Source: Metallyticus violacea
Lineage: Eukaryota > Arthropoda > Insecta > Mantodea > Metallyticidae
Direction of reading: 5' to 3'
Length of the DNA stretch: 64,000 bases
Assembly (NCBI GenBank): GCA_030762175.1
Contig: CM060831.1
Coordinates: 139,973,001-140,037,000, forward strand
Below the pieces are notes generated by a model, which made no database searches, was not told where the DNA came from, and saw only the letters and a program-made list of their open reading frames with translations. Positions 1-11,225 of the stretch are shown here, one piece after another. Both the position numbers and the translations under genes were made by a program. Numbering within the stretch: the stretch's first letter is position 1; each line of letters starts with the position of its first letter.

Positions 1-93
1 ACACAACATTCCTTTTAAAGCAACATATTTACTTCTATTAATATTGACATTTCTTTATAGTTTAATACGAACATCCATCATAAGCACGGCATA

Positions 94-462
94 TTGAATG
101 TCTACGAGGTGCCTCAGATCTTCAAATGCTGGAATACTATCTCTAAACTTGTAACAAATGTGAAAAGTAGGGAGGCAACCTGTTTTGACATTCAAGTATC
201 ACAGGCTTCAGCCCTTAATTGGAAGAATGTTACCGAAAGTTTCCTTTTGAACTACCAAAGGTTAATGACGTCAACCATGAGCCCAAAACCGACGAAAAGT
301 GTTAATGAGGAAAAAGCAAATGCAGTAATTCATGAAATATTTAGAAAATGCGTTAAGAGTTTGGATTTAAAACGAATATCTGTAATCATCACACAAAATA
401 TATACTGCTGGTTTGTTTGTATCTTTTTGGTATTGCTGTTGAGGAAGAATAACGAAATGTAA
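94..462 (+). other. Unrecognised open frame, 122 codons
   Basis: An open frame beginning with a TTG codon. I do not recognise the product. It has two W-containing segments (IFKCWNTISKLV and ALNWKNVTESFLLN) that faintly recall the tail of pogo/Tigger-type transposases, and a hydrophobic C terminus. There is no splice or start context that marks it as a gene. It is most likely chance or a decayed transposase. Confidence 0.15.
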
Positions 463-528
463 CTTGTTAATTTTTGTAAAAGGAAATTACACTTTTTTAA
501 AAAGGATTTCTAGGAACAAAATCTTCAT

Positions 529-546
529 TTTAATAATAATATTATT

Positions 547-591
<45 letters not shown>
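529..591. repeat. (TAA)n microsatellite
   Basis: Imperfect then perfect TAA/ATT repeats. It creates poly-Ile/poly-Asn shadow frames on both strands. Confidence 0.95.
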
Positions 592-1350
592 TTGGCCTGT
601 TCTTTCTGCCTGTAGTTGTCTCGGTCTCCCGGCATGCTCCGTGAAACATGTTCTATGCTTTCTTGGTATACGATCGTCCTCCATTCTGTTCCATCCATAT
701 ATTTCTCTGCTCTATTAATCTCTCGTTTATTGCCCTTTTTATTTTTAATTCTCTCTTTATTTTCACACTGGATTTATAGTCTTTGAGAAACACTTCAGTC
801 ACGGATCTCAAAAATACCATCTCTTATTCAGAACAGTATTTGCAAAATGTGGTTTTCTCGAGAAATGATTCACTTCACTTTTTTCATAATAAAATAAAGA
901 TTTTTTTTAAGTAGACTAGAAATTTCTTGTTAATAATGGAATTGCCGAAAGTGTTTCTCAAAACGTACTTTTCGTTTGTTTTTACTAGTCAGCGATTGCG
1001 AAGTACGAAACCTTTGTTGAAGATTGAGTATTTTTTTTCCTTCCGCATGATGCTTAACACATTCTATTGGAGTACTTTTCTGTTACTGTGCCGAACGGAA
1101 ACTATTATTGAATTCAGCAGAGCTGTTACATTTGCTGCGTAACATTCCATACAATTACAAAGCAACTTTGGAAGAAGGGACAACACGAGTTTAGAAGCGA
1201 ACAAGTATTGCTTAAAGTCAGTTATGCGACATACTAATGTTACAAACAGCTGCAGGATACCCCTGTCACACAACACACAGTGATTCGGGAGTACAGTTCA
1301 TTCAGAATTTAACGCAGCTCACGAGAGGAAGATTACGTTCGTATAATTTT
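592..1350. other. No recognisable gene
   Basis: Unique-looking AT-rich DNA with normal CpG frequency. The short open frames show no family signal. Confidence 0.5.
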
Positions 1351-1967
1351 CTTCAGAATGCCAAAGCAGAAATCAAGTAAGACTGATATATTAGAATAGT
1401 ATGTTTCTCAGTAGGGGCACACGTATTTTCTGTAATTCACAATGATTCTTTCTGTAAGTTTTGCCTGGTGAAAACACGAGGAACATGACGTGAAATATTA
1501 GGAAATAGATATACAGTACTTGATAAATAATTAATCCGCTTATAATTGAAAAAGCTAGGTAGTGGGGTGAAACAGGAGTTCTCTGTGTAATTCAATTAGC
1601 TTTTTGAACTCAGGTGCGTAGCTATTATTGCAGCTGATGTTCTGCAAGAAACGAGCGAAGGCATTAACGGAATACAGTCGAGAATAAAAAAGATAGTGAG
1701 GGGAATTACCTATATATAGATAATATATATTTCGAAAATATTTTTACAGTCTTCACACAAATACACACATAAAAGTTATTATGCAATCTAACAACTTATG
1801 TTCATAACCGAAAATAAAGTTCATTTTGTTAAGCAATCGAATGCATACTTACATGACAACACATTATTAGCAAAATGCAGCAATATAACTGTTGAAGGTT
1901 AGTCATTTATGTGATCTTCGTATATTCCTATTAAAGAGGTGATAGAAATAGTCATTTTAACTCTGGC

Positions 1968-2258
1968 GTAAACTTTCATTAATAATTCAAAAACTAAGGA
2001 CTTCTGTACACATGTTTATATGAAATTTTATTTTCTTGTTTTGGTAAACTTTCATTAATAACTCAAAAACTAAGGATTTCTGGACACATGTTTATATGAA
2101 CTTTTATTTTCTTGTTTTGGTAAACTTTCATTAATAATTCATGAAACTAATAATTTCTCGACACGTGTTTATATATTTTTTTTCTTGTTTTGGTAAGCTT
2201 TCATTAATAACTCAAAAACCAAGGCTTTCCACATATATGTTTATATGATTTTTTTTTT
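1968..2258. repeat. 76-bp tandem repeat, about 3.9 copies
   Basis: Units start at 1968, 2044, 2120 and 2193, each opening gta(a/g)(a/g)ctttcattaataa and closing in a T-rich ttttcttgttttg. Spacing is 76, 76 and 73 bp, and the last unit is truncated. Copies differ by several substitutions, so the array is not recent. Confidence 0.92.
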
Positions 2259-2299
2259 GTATGAGGAACCCGACGTCAAAGTTTTTAAAAGTATTTCCG

Positions 2300-2565
2300 A
2301 AACCTCTGCATGCTCACCTTAAAAACTGCATGGATTTTTAGAAAAATGCGTTTTAAGATAAATCCCAGACTGTTCAGCATTGCGGTAGACATGGGTAAAA
2401 CGTATACATGACAAACACATAAGTGAACTGAGAAATACGTTTGAAAATGAAAACGTTTGGATTTCAATTGACGAAACCGTAGATTCCTTGGGGAGTGATG
2501 TTACCAATGTGCTTGTAGGTAAGCTGTCGGTAAATCTTACCTTATATCATGCGAATCTTTAGTTA
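2300..2565 (+). pseudogene. Decayed transposase-like gene fragment (VWISIDET motif)
   Basis: In one + frame the sequence reads FLEKCVLR, stop, IPDCSALR, stop, TWVKRIHDKHISELRNTFEN, then ENVWISIDETVDSLGSDVTN and VLVGKLS. The last 57 codons (2391-2562) are open. The pattern 'FLEK..., IPd.s.Lr, ...EN.(V/I)W(I/V)S(I/V)DET.D..G..V.NV.VG.L' matches a widespread insect family of CGGBP1-like / hAT-type transposase-derived proteins, with the D of IDET the likely catalytic Asp. A possible N-terminal remnant with an MPKQKSSK start lies near 1358. Two in-frame stops show it is dead or frame-broken. The family name is from memory of the pattern. Confidence 0.5.
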
Positions 2566-5500
2566 GAATAATCATCAAAATTATAAGGACGAACATTCTT
2601 TGTTGAAGATGTCTCCTTTTAAACTTTTCCTACCCCGTACCTAGTCACTGTACGCTGTGAGACAAGGGTATCCTGCAGCTCTGTTAATAAATCATACATT
2701 GCTGACTTTTTAACTCTATTTAATTACTATATAATGTTTGGAAATAGAAAACTAAAGATTTCTTTTGAACTAAATTTGATATTTCGTTAAAAAAACACTC
2801 TTTAAAATGACTTTCTGCGATATCTGAAAGGATTAAAAACTTTCATATAACTTCTTTAAGTAACACATGAAGTAAGGAAACTGCTACAGCGTGCTTTTCA
2901 ATTTTGTTAATGCAGCATACTTGTGAAGAAACTGTGCCGTCAGAATATTTATATTTCTCTATCGGCATGGAAATTACAATCATTTCTTACGAACCTCTTT
3001 CTCTCTGTTTCTTTCGCTTTTGCTCTTCGTTCTTCTGCTCTCGATTACACATTTGCGTAATCACTGGCGCGCTTCCAACCTCGGTGGGGCAGAGGGTTTT
3101 TCTTTTTAATTATGCTGAAGCTTTCCTCTTGATAGATGCAAAAAGAGGTGCCAAGAATAAAATAAATGCTTCCATCATTTTCCATCTATTGCATGTACGT
3201 GCTTGACAACTTTCCAACAAGCTTATTCCGTATTCCTTTTCCTGGGCGTGTTTCTTTCGTTGTTTAGCTCATTGCTTTTTCACATTTTACAGGTTAAGAG
3301 AGTTAACTTACTGTTTTTGGTTGTTGTTATAAAACCAGTTTACGATAAAATTTACACGAATGCTATCGTCGATATTTGCAACAATAAAATGCATGCATGA
3401 CAGATTTGCGTACCTCAGTGAGTAACTCTTAGCTCTACAGAGGTACTCAGGTACTCCAGTAGCCAAAAATATATGTTGTATGGGAATTTATTATTTACAG
3501 ATATATATATAATACGTTTTCCCGATCTTCTCTTTTTACGATACTTAACTGCTAATCTGTCAAAAATGTTAGTCTTCTTTTATTTATTTTAATTATACCG
3601 AATTATGGCTTTTAAAATGCCCACAAATTCCATATAGCGTCCACGAGCTTCAGCTGTTTTTGTTATTTATGGTAAAAGAGAGTAAGGTTAGATTTTATCC
3701 GCGAATGGAAACTTTAGGGCGCCGAGGATATTATAAAAACCCTTTACTCTCGTGTGACATACAATATTTTACTAACATCTAAACCCAAATAACATTGTTA
3801 AAATTTAAAATATGAACCCTTGTACATTAAACACGTAAAAAATTGTAATTTAGCCGGAATCCATTATTATTATTATTATCCGTAGTAATAACGTTGATTT
3901 TTAAAGAAATAGAATTAATAAACTGAAAATTTTAAATGTTGAAGAGATTTTATTTGGTGCTAAATACGTATAATTTCAAATCTAAATAAACACACTTTAT
4001 TATAAAAGAGCACTTATTTCTTTTTAATTCTCATTAATTTAAACAAAAACTATAAATGAATTAGTTCTTAAATTCGCTGCTACGAATAAATGCTTTGTAT
4101 AGGTTGCTAAGGAAGACGAAACATCTGGGAATGGAAAATGTAATTTAATCACAACCCCTATGCTAAGTACCCACTTACTTCGTATGTAGTAATAAACTTT
4201 CATTTTACATTTTCTTAATTTTTATAATTTTGCTGTAGTTCGTAACTGATAAGATTTGTCATTTCAGTAGGACCAGAATAGACCAGATTATAATATTCCT
4301 GGAGAAACTTTTAAGTTTTCTACTCTAATTATTGAAATATCCAAATACCATATGTTCAGTGTTCCCACAGCATACTAAAACACAATGTTCAGAATGGCGT
4401 AAATTAACTTTATGTAAATGCGGAGTTTTGGTCATTTTTAATCTAAATCTTGAGATAATATACAATTTATCATCTTTTAGTTCTAACCAATTTAGTCAAC
4501 CCATCCGCATTTTCATTTCCTGTCATTCCTATTCGACCTGAAATCTATACTAGTTATAAGATTTCCCTGTAAGCCGTATACGTAAATATAAAGCTTAATT
4601 TCCACTTTAAGCTATGAAATACTCGATCTATACCAAATTTTTCGAATCATAAGCTTTTAGCGTGCATGGAAATAATACAGTAAACTTTCCCTACATTCTT
4701 TCTCTATGTTTTTTTTTTTTCTTAATTTTATTGTTAATTCTACTGAGTGTATGGACTGAAGGAAATGTGATTTAATATGATCACAAAATGTTTGTGAATA
4801 TGTTGGTAGGAAGCCTAGATCCATTTATGTAGAAATGATTCCACTCAATAGTAAAATTCTGCATATATTTTAGAATCCACCGAGATATGAAATTTAAGTT
4901 CTTATACAAAAATTAAATCGGTGTATAAATTGAAAAATTGACTTGCCTAACTTTTATCTTATCATTTAATAACACTTTCTTATATATACACACACACATA
5001 AACTCTTATCTAAGTTTTATTTTGAACGTCACTTCATAGTTTGTGCTGTCTTACATATTTGTAGGTTAAAATATTTTGATTTTGTGTGTGGGTTTATTTA
5101 GATATTCGTTAAATATTATTTTCAATTTAATAATATATATATAGATATATTATGTAGTTTCAAGCAACCTTTGGTGATTTATTAATAATTTACCTCCGTA
5201 ATCTTTAACAACATTAATCAAATTACTGAATAAAAACAAAATACTGAGTAAAATTCTAGGAACGCTGCCGAACATTGGATAAATTATGGCAGCCACAAAA
5301 AAAGCATTCTACCAGCTACCAATATTACAACAATTAAGACACTAGTGCGCCCTATATTCCATTATAGCATGTGTTCAATTTTAACCCTGAAAAAGCCGAT
5401 TTTCTTAATTGCTGTTTTTCTTATAATATACCTATTTTGAAGTTTGACTTTTAAGTTCTCTCTTCTTGTCCCAAACATCCTCCTAAGTTTCATTTTGAAT

Positions 5501-7020
5501 GTTATCCACATATTTTCTGTCCTCTTAAGTATGCATGTTCGTTCTGTAAGGATTAATGAATATTTAATGGTAAGCTGCAAATGGTTCACGTGACACGTAT
5601 ACCAGTTTTACATTAAACTCCTGGAATTTTGACCACGTTAATCTAAAATGTTTGGAAATTTATATTTGAGCTAGACAATGCTATTATACTTTTTGAAACA
5701 TTTATACTCCAATTTAACTGTCTGCTTATACTTCAGTTTATTTATGATACGAGAAATTTGTGGAAAAATAAAACTAAACATGAAAAATTTTAGCTTTGTT
5801 TCCATAGCACCTTCCAAATTCTTGATAAAGGTAAGTTGGTTAAAAAATGGTTTTAGAATGAAAACTCGTTTTATGTTGTGACGGGTGATTGATATTTGCT
5901 ATCTTTCCATATTCCAGACTAGTAAAGAACGATTTTAAAATATAAAAGTATTAACCAAAGCTTCCTTTTATATTGTTATAAAGTGAAACGTATAGAGTGC
6001 GTGTTTTCTTTTGAAATTCAAAGAGTAATGTTATTCTGTGAATCCGTTATAAGTTCCACTTTTATTACCATTTTTCTCTTTCTGCTGATATCTCATAAAA
6101 TCTACATAGAAGGAAAGTCTGAAGGTAGGGCAGGACTTTGATACATAAAGGGAAGAGAAATGTTTATATTTCAGATGACATAAAAAATGAATATATAGTA
6201 AAAGGTTTTTCTGACATATGCCTGCAACTCAATTTACTAGAAAATGTGAAGAATCTTGTCTGTAGATGTTTTGTGCTGCTACAAATAACACTTAACATAT
6301 CCTTATTGTTGACTTTCCTCAACAATAGATCTGACTAATGCGCAATCATTTTCAGGTATCTTTTGGTGAAACACTTTAACTGTTCCGCGATTTATAGGAT
6401 TGAAGGGTTCCCTTTATTGAAACGTTATGTATAATTCATGTTTGAAAAAGAAACATTAATTGTGCTAATTTTTACAATCAGGTAATACCCAAATGAAACA
6501 ACGTTCAACGTTTCAAAATGCTTTGAACTTGTTTTCATATCTAATTGCCAGAAAATTTTTGTATTTTCTAAAACTTAAAGTTTATATTGATTATACCGCA
6601 AATTATGGTGTAGCTTCATTAGGTAATACTCTTATTATGTATTATCTAGAAATGTAAAGCAAACTATTATGAATATTACATTTAAAATCCTTGAATATAA
6701 ATTGCAGCTTAAACAAAACTTTAAATTAGAAGTTTGGCTTTTATATTCTGAACATTTCGATTTTAACCCTTAATGTCATTTAACTTTTTATCAAAGGAAA
6801 TATTTATACACTTCAGGTGTTTACGACTGACACTCGTGTAGCATTGGCATGCAACATTTCGGGTCGATAAATTTCGAATTATTCCACACCGGAGTTTGAA
6901 CTCCCTGAATGCCAAGAATTCGTTGCGCATTTGTTCTACTAATGTAGCCTTATAAACGTAAAGCATATTGTTCTCGTCTTCAGAACACACCTGGGGCTTA
7001 TACATGTACAAAAATTTGTT
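2566..7020. other. Long stretch without recognisable gene
   Basis: AT-rich, relatively CpG-rich DNA, presumably a 5' intron or upstream intergenic region. Short open frames at 2904, 5362, 5678 and 6763 have no motif or splice context. I looked for exons coding the missing N-terminal IMD helices and saw none. Confidence 0.5.
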
Positions 7021-7950
7021 TAGTCTTGGGGCGGCTAGTGAAATGTGAAGTTGGCATGTTTATCTCCTGCCTAGAAAGAGCCTAGTGAAGATTTTCAAGG
7101 AAAGTTAGCTATCTCTGGCAAGTTCCAAACAAATGAAGTGCACGCTCGAGAATTGACCAGGAAAACAATGAGATGCCGGCCGGAAGAAAGAGCCGTGCGG
7201 GCGGCGTTTGTAAATGATGACCGCCAACCGGAACTCCAGGAACCACTGCCTAGCTAGGGTTCACACGTATCTCTGGTATCCTGTTACCTCTGACATTGTG
7301 AGAACTTGGTAACGGTTTCATTCTGTATCGCCATGTTTAGATAAAAACCAGTTACTTACGGAATTAGGAGATAAATGTTCTTGTTTCGGTGTAGAGCTCA
7401 GTTCATTCTTGTATTCTTTCAATTTACGTTTCTTTTCTTTAATTTCTTATAAATTAATTTATATTTAATAGTAGTGATAGTTATTTTTTAATATAAAAAT
7501 GACGCAAATGAGTTCAGACTGTCGGCAGACAAATTTACCTAGCATTCTACTTTTATAAAAAAAATCTCCCAGGCAACTTCACCGAAGCAGAATTCTAACG
7601 TGCGCGTTTAGTGATATTTCCTTTTATCCCATTAAGAAATATAAGGCGTTTATAAAGGTATCGTATTCTGTTGTTATACATAGATTCACTTCGCCTGCCT
7701 GACTGTTTCTGTGGCCAGTACCTTCTTTGCTACCTTCTGATCCGAATTCCATAGGACTGTAACGAGATGGTTCCACTCTTGGGAGGAAAATTGGGGGGAA
7801 TAACGCTGCTAGAGAAATTGCAAGTCCGGTCTGGTGAGCCGGGATTGAGAGATTCTAAGATGCCCTTACGTTACTAATCATTGTCGCCCTCTTTGGCAGC
7901 AATCGACTGAGATTTCTTGCTTCCGTTTTAATAGCAGTTTCGCCGGAATG
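7021..7950. other. GC- and CpG-richer unique stretch
   Basis: Contains clusters such as the ccggccgg / gcgggcggcg area around 7175-7210, among the highest CpG densities in the window. No ORF, TATA box or initiator is convincing. It could be a CpG-rich regulatory patch upstream of the first exon in the window; this is inference only. Confidence 0.3.
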
Positions 7951-7956
7951 CGGTGG

Positions 7957-8016
<60 letters not shown>

Positions 8017-8017
8017 G
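7957..8017. repeat. (TTA)n microsatellite
   Basis: About 20 perfect TTA/ATT units. They give poly-Asn and poly-Ile shadow frames on the minus strand. Confidence 0.96.
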
Positions 8018-8790
8018 TCGTGTCTTTTATTTCCTGTTTCGTTTTCCATTGCACTGTTCCATGAAATTTGTGTGCTTCCCAGTTAAGGACTAAGGGAAGA
8101 ATTGCAATTCTTTCCAAGCTATTTGTGTTCCTCGTTGTGATATATTACAGAATCTTATTCGTGTTTCACCAGATCGGTTTGTAAATGGGGCATGAAGAAC
8201 TGAAATGATTTGTGCTGACCTCGATGTAGAATGAGTTGAAATGAAGGAATCCTTCCGTAATATGTTATTCTGAAAAGGCCACCTGCAAACTGCCCTTTCT
8301 GTCATCCTCCACTGGCTGTATGGCAGCACGGTCAATACTCCTCCACGATCTGGCGAGTCCAGGGCAATAGCATACATTCTCCAGGTTAGATAAAGAAGAA
8401 GGTAAAGACTAGTCCTGCTAGTCAAATGAATGCATCAAATGCAGCCCTTACCCATGAATGAAATTAGTATTAAAGAGATGAAAAGATAATGAAATGTAAT
8501 TGTTGGCAGATTTAGGTGTAAGCAACTGGAGAACTCGGAGAAACAAGTAAAACCCAAACTTTGACCACCATAAATACAACTCCACAACAAAAGGAGCTAA
8601 CTCGGGTCTGCAGCAGTGGCAACCAAATAGTCTATTTAGTCGAGTTGCCTTACTTATATAATGGTGTGTTCAACAAAATATATTTTGCTGCGTGACTGGA
8701 GGATCAGGCTTCTCTGTTTATATCCACAGGAGACAGAATGGCTCAGTTATACCCCTAAGAAGGTGTCCCAACATAAGCAAGACTCAGTGT

Positions 8791-8857
8791 TGAAAATTCG
8801 AATCGCGGATTTTCGGCCTTCCGTGTTGACGCTCTAACCAGCTAAGCTGGTGTTCCT
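8791..8857 (-). repeat. tRNA-derived sequence (tRNA pseudogene or SINE head)
   Basis: On the minus strand the sequence reads AGCTTAGCTGGTTAGAGCG (A-box type), then about 35 bases on CGATTCGAATTTTC (B-box type). It resembles a tRNA of the Ala/Ile/Lys type, but the arms do not pair throughout, so it is not a functional tRNA. It is flanked by unique DNA and no second copy is seen in the window. Confidence 0.55.
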
Positions 8858-9032
8858 CAAGCATGGAAACCTAACCTCTCTCATCTAATTCTTTATATTC
8901 TGGAACAATAGAGAAAACTTTAGCGAGGTTTCCCATTGAGCATTTATTTTTTTAACCGTTTGCTTAATACACCATGAATTTGACTAATGTAGGTAGGAGC
9001 ATGGGTGTTTTATTACTTATGTAAATCATTTT

Positions 9033-9312
9033 CACCGCCACGGATGACCGAGGTCGTTATGGCGCGGACTCTTGAACGGGGGGCCTGGGATTCCATTCCC
9101 ACCAGGGCCGTCCTTCCCGAGTGAGATTTTTCCAGGTTTTCCTGAGTCCTCATAAATGGCAAATGCCGGGAAGGTACCCTAAACTTAAGCCTGGAACGAT
9201 TCTTTCCTTAAAAAAAATACTTTATCAGTTAATCATTTCATCTCATATATCATCATTGTCCATCACTTGTGATGCCTCAATAGTTAAAACAAGCATTAAA
9301 CACTATTAAAAA
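9033..9312 (+). repeat. tRNA-derived SINE, family A, copy 1 (best-preserved)
   Basis: Head ccgccacggatgaccgaggt (A-box region), B-box like gggattccattcccaccagg, a body with cataaatggcaaatgccggg, and a conserved tail with aagcattaaacacta. It matches five other + strand copies in the window. It retains most CpGs, unlike later copies. Confidence 0.88.
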
Positions 9313-10282
9313 GAATCTCATTCTCAAAACATTTCACTGGACTTTTTGTTCCCAAAGAAGTTTCAGCTAATATTTAAATACTCAGTAACTTTAATGAAGG
9401 TAAACAAGTCATTTACAGTAACACTCAATTTAAATTAAATGTATGTTTGCATTTAACATATCATAGCTGGTGGTATTTAAGCCCATATGATATACATTTG
9501 AAACATTATTTTGTGAATAAGAAGATTACAAAATATACATTGATTTAATGAAACCAATGGAGCCTTACTTTTGTGATGCAAACTCCTTAGGGCACAATCT
9601 GAAAAGGTTGTATACAGAATGTAGTCTATCCTGTTTAAGATGTGTGGTTTATACTTTCAGTGATTTGATAAAAGCAACTGCTCTATATATTACATACATA
9701 TATATTGTTAGAGGGGTTGGAAGACATCAACTAAAGGAGATGCATTGATGTTTGTGTATCCTCAAATTCTGTGGACTAAAAGGAGGATTTCAACATTTTG
9801 TAAGAGAATTGCCAGCATTTTTAGTGTTTGTAGAAACAGGAAGCAACAACCATTTTGAAGAAAGTGGGGAAAGAAAAGAAGGGGGGGAAACTAGGAGGAC
9901 AAAATAAAACGAAAAAAAAAAAAAGTTAGATATGTATTTGCACGAATTTTGTACAAATACGCAGCTCAAGAATTAAGCAGTATTTAAAAAAATTAAAAAT
10001 AAATAATTGATGGTCATTCAACACAGAAAAATGTGCATTTGATTTGTTCCTCAGGTGTTTTTTTCCTTCTGATTATGTCTTTGTTGAGTAGCAGCAGTTT
10101 CAGTGAATGCAAATCCTTAGGCTCCACATTCTTTATAATACCCAAAATACCCAAAAAATTGTTCTCAAGGAAGGCTTACGATCATTCTGTTTTCTACCAC
10201 ACCCCATTCTTTTGTTATGTACTTGTCATTACAGTTGTTAAATAAAGTATGACAGTCACTGAAAGTTGATTTTTATTTACAG

Positions 10283-10518
10283 AATACAAAAGAGCAAGAG
10301 CAGAACTTAAAAAACGATCCACTGACACTTTACGGCTGCAGAAGAAAGCACGCAAAGGAAAAAGTGGAGAGCTACAGAGACGAGTGGAGTCCTCAATGCA
10401 GGATGTGACTGAGCGCAGACATTTGCTGGAGGAGACAGAAAAGCAAGCTGTGCGTGCAGCATTGGTAGAAGAGCGCAGTAGATTTTGCCTTTTTGTTGCA
10501 TTCCTCAAACCTGTGGTG
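10283..10518 (+). CDS. MTSS1: MTSS1/MIM homologue, exon 1 of those in window: I-BAR (IMD) domain, C-terminal part
   Basis: Internal coding exon of a Missing-in-metastasis / MTSS1 protein, a membrane-curving I-BAR scaffold that binds PI(4,5)P2 membranes and actin. The acceptor is the AG at 10281-10282 after a T-rich tract and the donor is GTAAG at 10519. The exon starts with two bases that finish a split codon (Glu if the previous exon ends in G) and closes in phase 0. It encodes about 79 residues, including EYKRARAELKKRSTDTLRLQ, then KARKGKSGELQRR, LLEETEKQAVRAAL, VEERSRFC and FVAFLKPVV. These are hallmark I-BAR helix sequences: Lys/Arg-rich coiled coil, the EETEKQAVR.AL.EER.RFC block, and basic residues on the membrane face. 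The upstream exons for the first roughly 150 IMD residues are not visible in 1-10282, so the gene is 5'-truncated by the window. Family assignment is strong; exact boundaries are inferred from splice consensus. Confidence 0.93.
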
Positions 10519-10692
10519 GTAAGATCATTTTTGGTACCATAGAAACTTTTTTTTTTCTTTGAATTCCAAGTACGGCGGACTGTTTTTATTTTAAGCATGG
10601 GTTATTTGAAATATTGGATAATTCATAGTCAAGCTTTGAAATTCCTATTGAAAATATTGTTAAAATTCATATATGATTAAAACTTTTTACCC

Positions 10693-10693
<1 letters not shown>

Positions 10694-10752
<59 letters not shown>
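10694..10752. repeat. (TTA)n microsatellite in intron 1
   Basis: Roughly 19 perfect TTA units within the 599-bp intron. Confidence 0.95.
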
Positions 10753-10906
10753 TTGAAAACAAACTTTTATTTATTCAAATAGCAGTACTTTTCCAGAATT
10801 CCGATTTATGCAATGTTAAACATTTTTAACATTGGTCAAACAGTGTACAGAATAATTCAATTTCAACTGGTTTACAATTATGCAAAGACAGTTGTAGAGA
10901 AGTAAA

Positions 10907-11035
10907 CTTTTAATTGATACTATTGTATGATTTAGTTGAACTACATACTCTTAATGCTTCACTTACTTGTCATAATATATAGAATCGGTTTCGAGAACAT
11001 TTCGTTCTCATCATCAGCTAGGCTAAAATTCAACT
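10907..11035 (-). mobile_element. Penelope-like element terminal fragment with hammerhead-like motif
   Basis: On the minus strand it is similar to the right half of the palindrome at 29223-29309 (shared tail: agtaagtgaagc, agagtgtgtag, gaatcatacaatg). It carries, at 10980-11022, CTGATGA, T, a GAGAAC/GTTCTC hairpin, and GAAA followed by ACCGAT. It lies wholly in an intron, antisense to the gene. Confidence 0.7.
10980..11022 (-). ncRNA. Hammerhead-ribozyme-like motif, copy 1
   Basis: Minus strand: core CUGAUGA (11011-11017), one extra U (11010), stem II GAGAAC/GUUCUC (11004-11009 with 10993-10998, loop 5 nt), GAAA (10989-10992), and a stem III hexamer ACCGAU (intact form ACCGGU at the 29.2-kb copy). 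Three pairs of stem I are possible: UAG before the core with CUA after the cleavage position. PLEs are known to carry hammerhead motifs. Activity here is not shown. Confidence 0.6.
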
Positions 11036-11117
11036 TTGTTTAGAAAAGATGAATGCTTGTGCTATTGAATTCTTGTTTCAAAAATGCCATGAATTAAAAG
11101 CCTTGTTTTATTTACAG

Positions 11118-11225
11118 GATGAGGAAGTAGCAATGCTGTCTGAACTGTCACATTTACAAGAGGTGGTGGATCAAGTCCAGAAGCTAACTGCAGATCCATT
11201 CACTCTGCCGCCTGCAAGTGAACAA
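11118..11225 (+). CDS. MTSS1: MTSS1/MIM homologue, exon 2: end of I-BAR domain
   Basis: Exon of 36 codons, phase 0 at both ends. The acceptor is ttacAG at 11116-11117 and the donor is GTAAGC at 11226. It continues the I-BAR domain with DEEVAMLSELSHLQEVVDQV and then QKLTADPFTLPPASEQ. Joined to the previous exon it gives PVV|DEEVAML, which matches the family pattern of a hydrophobic-acidic turn before the last IMD helix. The Pro-rich end (LPPASEQ) marks the exit from the helical bundle. It sits only 599 bp after the previous exon. That short intron holds a (TTA)n tract and a hammerhead-bearing PLE end. The exon is symmetric (0-0), so skipping would keep frame but would break the IMD bundle. Confidence 0.93.

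Noticed and set aside
529..591. Possible CRISPR-like or satellite array
   Set aside because: Simple trinucleotide microsatellite; the organism is a eukaryote.
2904..3206. 100-codon plus-strand frame
   Set aside because: T-rich and C-rich composition gives a hydrophobic pseudo-protein with no motif.
7855..8117. Poly-Asn and poly-Ile proteins on the minus strand
   Set aside because: Pure translation of the (TTA)n microsatellite.
8090..8425. 111-codon minus-strand open frame (…SPDRGGVLTVLPYSQWRMTE…)
   Set aside because: It looks less random than most frames, but I cannot link it to a family, and it lacks start context or splice logic. Not annotated as a gene.
1..10282. N-terminal IMD exons of the MTSS1 gene
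   Set aside because: Searched by eye for coding of the first helices and of the segment before EYKRARAEL; no open stretch with fitting AG/GT and sequence was found.
10215..10598. 127-codon minus-strand frame
   Set aside because: Antisense shadow of I-BAR exon 1, which matches MTSS1 on the other strand.
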